From Chelatococcus sambhunathii (GTDB taxonomy: Bacteria > Pseudomonadota > Alphaproteobacteria > Rhizobiales > Beijerinckiaceae), in the NCBI RefSeq assembly GCF_001418005.1, contig NZ_LIOL01000008.1:123328-187327 (forward strand): a DNA stretch of 64,000 bases, written 5' to 3'. The translations under genes were made by a program, and so were the position numbers. Below the pieces are notes generated by a model. It searched no databases. It was not told the DNA's origin and worked only from the letters and a program-made list of their open reading frames with translations. Of this stretch, positions 61,606-64,000 are shown piece by piece (position 1 is the first letter of the stretch; the number at the start of each line of letters is the position of its first letter).

Positions 61606-62778
61606 ATGCTCAACAGCCTTGATCTCGCCAAGCCACCCGCCGAGACGCGCGTGGTCGTCGCCATGTCGGGCGGGGTCGATTCCTCCGTCGTCGCCGCGAT
61701 GATGAAGCGCGACGGCTACGATGTCATCGGCATCACCTTGCAGCTTTACGACCACGGCGCCGCAGTCCACCGCCGGGGGGCCTGCTGCGCCGGCCAGGAC
61801 ATCCACGATGCGCGCCGGGTGGCCGAGCGGCTCGGCATCGCCCATTACGTGCTCGATTACGAATCGCGCTTCCGTGACGCCGTGATCGAGCGTTTCGCCG
61901 AGAGCTATCTCGCCGGCGAGACACCGATCCCCTGCGTTGAGTGCAACCGGTCGGTGAAATTCGCCGATCTTCTGGAGACGGCGCGCGACCTCGGCGCCGA
62001 CGTGCTGGCGACCGGCCATTACGTGGCCAGCCGCCTTCTGGCGAACGGCCGCCGCGGCCTCTTCCGCGCCGCTGACCCGGACCGTGACCAGAGCTACTTC
62101 CTCTATGCGACGACAGCCGCGCAGCTCGATTTCCTGCGGTTTCCGCTCGGGGACATGGCAAAGACCGAAACGCGGGCGCTCGCCCACGAATTCGGCCTCA
62201 CGGTGGCCGACAAGGCCGACAGCCAAGACATCTGCTTCGTGCCCAACGGGCGCTATACCGACATCATCGAGCGGCTGAAGCCCGGCGCCGTGGCGCCCGG
62301 CGACATCGTGCACGTGGACGGCCGGGTGCTCGGCCGGCACGAGGGCATCATCCACTACACCGTCGGCCAGCGGCGCGGCCTCGGCCTGTCGGTCGGCGAG
62401 CCGCTATTCGTCCTCAAGCTCGATGCGGAGAAGGGCCGGGTCATCGTCGGTCCGCGCGAGATGCTCGGCACCGAGAGCATCAGGCTGCGCGACGTCAACT
62501 GGCTTGGCCCGGTGGCGCTCGACGCGCTGCCGCCCGAGGGCCTGGAGGTGGCCGTGCGGGTGCGCTCCACGCGCCAGCCCTGCCCGGCCTTCCTGCGACG
62601 CGATGCGGAAGGTGTGGAGATCGTGCTGGCCAGCGCCGAGGAGGGTGTTGCACCCGGTCAAGCCTGTGTCATCTACGATGGTGTAGATGGGCGGGCGCAG
62701 GTGCTGGGCGGCGGCACCATCCGCGCCACGCGCCCGATGCCGATGCGTGAAGCGCTCGGGGAGGGAGCGGCGGCCTGA
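61606..62778 (+). CDS. mnmA: tRNA-specific 2-thiouridylase MnmA
   Basis: This 390-residue enzyme thiolates U34 of tRNA for Lys, Glu and Gln. The PP-loop is [18 protein letters not shown] (motif at 21-27), the first catalytic Cys is in [12 protein letters not shown] (about 107-118), and the second is expected in [15 protein letters not shown] (about 204-218). Thiolase-domain and beta-barrel segments ([32 protein letters not shown]) complete the fold. GGGGAGGAGAGG precedes the ATG. Length is normal for the alphaproteobacterial enzyme. Confidence 0.96.
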   Translation: MLNSLDLAKPPAETRVVVAMSGGVDSSVVAAMMKRDGYDVIGITLQLYDHGAAVHRRGACCAGQDIHDARRVAERLGIAHYVLDYESRFRDAVIERFAESYLAGETPIPCVECNRSVKFADLLETARDLGADVLATGHYVASRLLANGRRGLFRAADPDRDQSYFLYATTAAQLDFLRFPLGDMAKTETRALAHEFGLTVADKADSQDICFVPNGRYTDIIERLKPGAVAPGDIVHVDGRVLGRHEGIIHYTVGQRRGLGLSVGEPLFVLKLDAEKGRVIVGPREMLGTESIRLRDVNWLGPVALDALPPEGLEVAVRVRSTRQPCPAFLRRDAEGVEIVLASAEEGVAPGQACVIYDGVDGRAQVLGGGTIRATRPMPMREALGEGAAA

Positions 62779-62803
62779 CGCGGACGGTTCGACGAGGGGG
62801 ACG

Positions 62804-63457
62804 ATGGCAGCGGCCGACATCCGGGGGCCTGATACGGCCTCGATGCGCAAGGCCTACGCGCGATGGGCGCCGGTCTACGATGTGGTCTACGACAAGCTGA
62901 CGGCGCCGGCGCGCGAGCGGGCGGTTGCGGCTGCGCTCGCCTGCGGCACGCACATCCTCGAGGTGGGCGTGGGCACCGGCCTGTCGCTCGAGGCTTATCC
63001 GACGAGCGCGCGGGTGACCGGCGTCGACCTGTCCGAACACATGCTGCGGCGGGCGCAGCAGAAGGTCGACCGGCTCGGCCTTCGCCAGGTCGAGGCGCTC
63101 GCGGTGATGGACGCCTGCCGCCTCGGCTTCCCGGACGGGACCTTCGATGCCGTGGTCTCGCAGTTCGTCATCACCCTCGTGCCCGATCCCGAGGCCGCGC
63201 TCGACGAATTCGCGCGGGTGCTGCGGCCGGGCGGCGAAATCGTCCTCGCCAATCATTTCGGTGCTGCCGGCGGCGCGCTCGCCAGCCTCGAGGAGGCGGT
63301 GGCGCCGCTCGCCAGCAAGGTGGGCTGGAGCTCGGCCTTCAAGGCGGAGCGCATCGCCCGCTGGGCGCGCTCGCGCGGGGTGGCCGAAGTCGTCTCGCTC
63401 GAGTCGGTCTTCCCCGGCGGCTTCTTCAAGGTCATGCAACTGCGCAAGTTTGCCTGA
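62804..63457 (+). CDS. pmtA: class I methyltransferase, PmtA-like phosphatidylethanolamine N-methyltransferase
   Basis: This 217-residue SAM enzyme has the start SMRKAYARWAPVYDVVYDKL typical of Rhodobacter-type PmtA. Motif I HILEVGVGTGLSLEAYP is at about 49-65, followed by VTGVDLSEHMLRRAQQKV, FVITLVPDPEAALDEFARVL and LRPGGEIVLANHFGA. Such enzymes methylate phosphatidylethanolamine to phosphatidylcholine at the inner membrane. UbiE-type methyltransferases are related; the N-terminal segment favours PmtA. GAGGGGG precedes the ATG. It follows mnmA by 25 bases and may share its transcript. Confidence 0.8.
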   Translation: MAAADIRGPDTASMRKAYARWAPVYDVVYDKLTAPARERAVAAALACGTHILEVGVGTGLSLEAYPTSARVTGVDLSEHMLRRAQQKVDRLGLRQVEALAVMDACRLGFPDGTFDAVVSQFVITLVPDPEAALDEFARVLRPGGEIVLANHFGAAGGALASLEEAVAPLASKVGWSSAFKAERIARWARSRGVAEVVSLESVFPGGFFKVMQLRKFA

Positions 63458-63552
63458 CCATCGGGGAAGGCGAGACACCGCGGGTCTCTCCCGGCGGGCA
63501 ATCCAAGGGCGCACCGCCTGCTGCACAATGCGTGGAAAGCGCGCGAGCTTCC

Positions 63553-63581
63553 TTGACAGCCGCCGCGCCACCTCCTTATAT
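63553..63581 (+). promoter_or_regulatory. sigma-70 promoter of the tRNA-Met gene
   Basis: A consensus -35 TTGACA (63553-63558) is 17 bases from TTATAT (63576-63581), which is 35 bases before the tRNA 5' end. This is the best promoter match in the window and fits a strongly expressed stable RNA. Confidence 0.85.
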
Positions 63582-63616
63582 CCCGCCGCACGGTGTCAGG
63601 CGCCGTGCCCGAACGG

Positions 63617-63693
63617 GGCGGAGTAGCTCAGCTGGTTAGAGCAGCGGAATCATAATCCGCGTGTCGGGGGTTCGAGTCCCTCCTCCGCTACCA
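63617..63693 (+). tRNA. tRNA-Met (anticodon CAT)
   Basis: A 77-base cloverleaf includes encoded CCA. The acceptor is GGCGGAG/CTCCGCT (first pair G-U), D-arm AGCTCAGCTGGTTAGAGC, anticodon stem GCGGA/TCCGC with loop ATCATAA (CAT), and T-arm GGGGGTTCGAGTCCC. The wobble first pair and D-arm fit elongator rather than initiator tRNA; an Ile2 tRNA with modified CAT is a less likely alternative. Its 3' half is overlapped by the end of a recombinase gene on the other strand. Confidence 0.95.
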
Positions 63694-64000
63694 CCTCAAG
63701 AGCCACACCGGCGCGGCGATATCGTCCGGATGGCGCGATCGGGGCTCCGGTCAAAGCCGCAAGCCTTCCCTTGATTTCGACGATGGGCGCCTCGTAGCGA
63801 GCGCCAGGTGTGACGACGACGCTGTCGACGAGCGCGCGGAACGCCGCGATGACGTCCTGATCCTCGTCTTCGATGGCGTCGCGAAGGACAGTCGACAGCG
63901 ACTGGACGGCCTTCCGGTAGGCCTCGACGGCCTCGGGGTGGAGCTCGACAATCGTCAGCTCTCGCATGGCTACGTCGAGGCGCTCCTCGAGCACCGCCTT
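63650..64000 (-). CDS. recombinase/integrase C-terminus, 5' part outside the window
   Basis: About 116 residues are visible in a frame that remains open to the right edge, so the start is missing. The helical segment ERLDVAMRELTIVELHPEAV with FRALVDSVVVTP and IVEIKGRLAAL matches the C-terminal region of large serine recombinases. The last residues VAEEGLEPPTRGL are encoded by the reverse complement of the tRNA-Met 3' half, a well-known read-through at tRNA attachment sites. The gene would be the integrase of an element inserted at this tRNA. The catalytic domain is not visible, so family assignment is from the C-terminus only. Confidence 0.72.
   Translation of the reverse strand, partial: KAVLEERLDVAMRELTIVELHPEAVEAYRKAVQSLSTVLRDAIEDEDQDVIAAFRALVDSVVVTPGARYEAPIVEIKGRLAALTGAPIAPSGRYRRAGVALEVVAEEGLEPPTRGL

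Noticed and set aside
63650..63693. Conserved protein motif EGLEPPTRGL at the recombinase end
   Set aside because: It is the reverse complement of the tRNA-Met T-arm and acceptor read as protein, not an independent domain; used instead as evidence for the attachment site.

Overview
The window is GC-rich, densely coding DNA from an alphaproteobacterium, most likely a member of the Hyphomicrobiales (Rhizobiales). The evidence is the gene content: ChpT, CtrA and SciP (DUF1153) of the alphaproteobacterial cell-cycle circuit, a PodJ-like Sel1-repeat protein, a DUF1134/EipA envelope protein, a TIGR02186 protein paired with a TSUP exporter, a cysG-DUF2849-cysI-cysH-DUF934-cysD-cysNC operon, and an intergenic palindrome of the GTCATGCC...GGGCATGAC type common in this order. 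I cannot name the genus.

Layout. 1-3.1 kb: end of an alpha/beta hydrolase, a CrbR/ErdR-like LuxR response regulator and a divergent symporter-like membrane protein. 3.1-10.7 kb: a DNA-ligase-associated repair set in two divergent arms. The minus arm is exonuclease, ATP-dependent ligase and a YjbQ protein. The plus arm is a TPR-methyltransferase, a DEXH helicase and a phosphoesterase. 10.7-15.7 kb: TSUP exporter with TIGR02186 protein, and the PodJ-like polarity protein. 15.8-22.7 kb: beta-oxidation (acyl-CoA dehydrogenase, thiolase, bifunctional FadB-type enzyme), a thioesterase and a 2-hydroxychromene-2-carboxylate isomerase-like protein. 22.7-26.2 kb: a CrbS/MxtR-like symporter-histidine kinase, the plausible partner of the regulator at 0.8 kb. 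26.4-29.8 kb: MscL, an aminotransferase, an AbrB-type membrane protein and a small unknown. 29.8-32.6 kb: the EF-P module. 32.7-38.1 kb: a MASE1-adenylate cyclase and a methionine ABC transporter with two binding proteins. 38.6-46.6 kb: the assimilatory sulfate-reduction operon. 46.6-49.5 kb: a coiled-coil membrane protein, EipA and a CysQ-like phosphatase.

49.7-61.4 kb is the cell-cycle and motility region: chpT, cheA-cheW-cheY-cheB-cheR, ctrA, fliJ, a GNAT protein, an UPF0104 membrane protein with a methyltransferase, an orphan FlbD-type Fis domain, and sciP. Sites resembling the CtrA box (TTAA-N7-TTAA with one mismatch) lie upstream of sciP, the orphan Fis gene, cheA and the podJ-like gene. 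This suggests one CtrA-controlled neighbourhood, although one similar site occurs upstream of an unrelated gene. 61.6-63.5 kb: mnmA and a PmtA-like methyltransferase. The right edge holds a tRNA-Met gene whose 3' half is overlapped by the end of a recombinase reading inward. This is the usual signature of an integrated element that continues beyond the window.

Most of the window is chromosomal core. The least explained parts are the split ligase-associated cassette with its embedded methyltransferase, the orphan FlbD-like HTH with its regulatory sites, the AT-rich leader and 61-residue membrane peptide ahead of the cys operon, and the tRNA/recombinase boundary.
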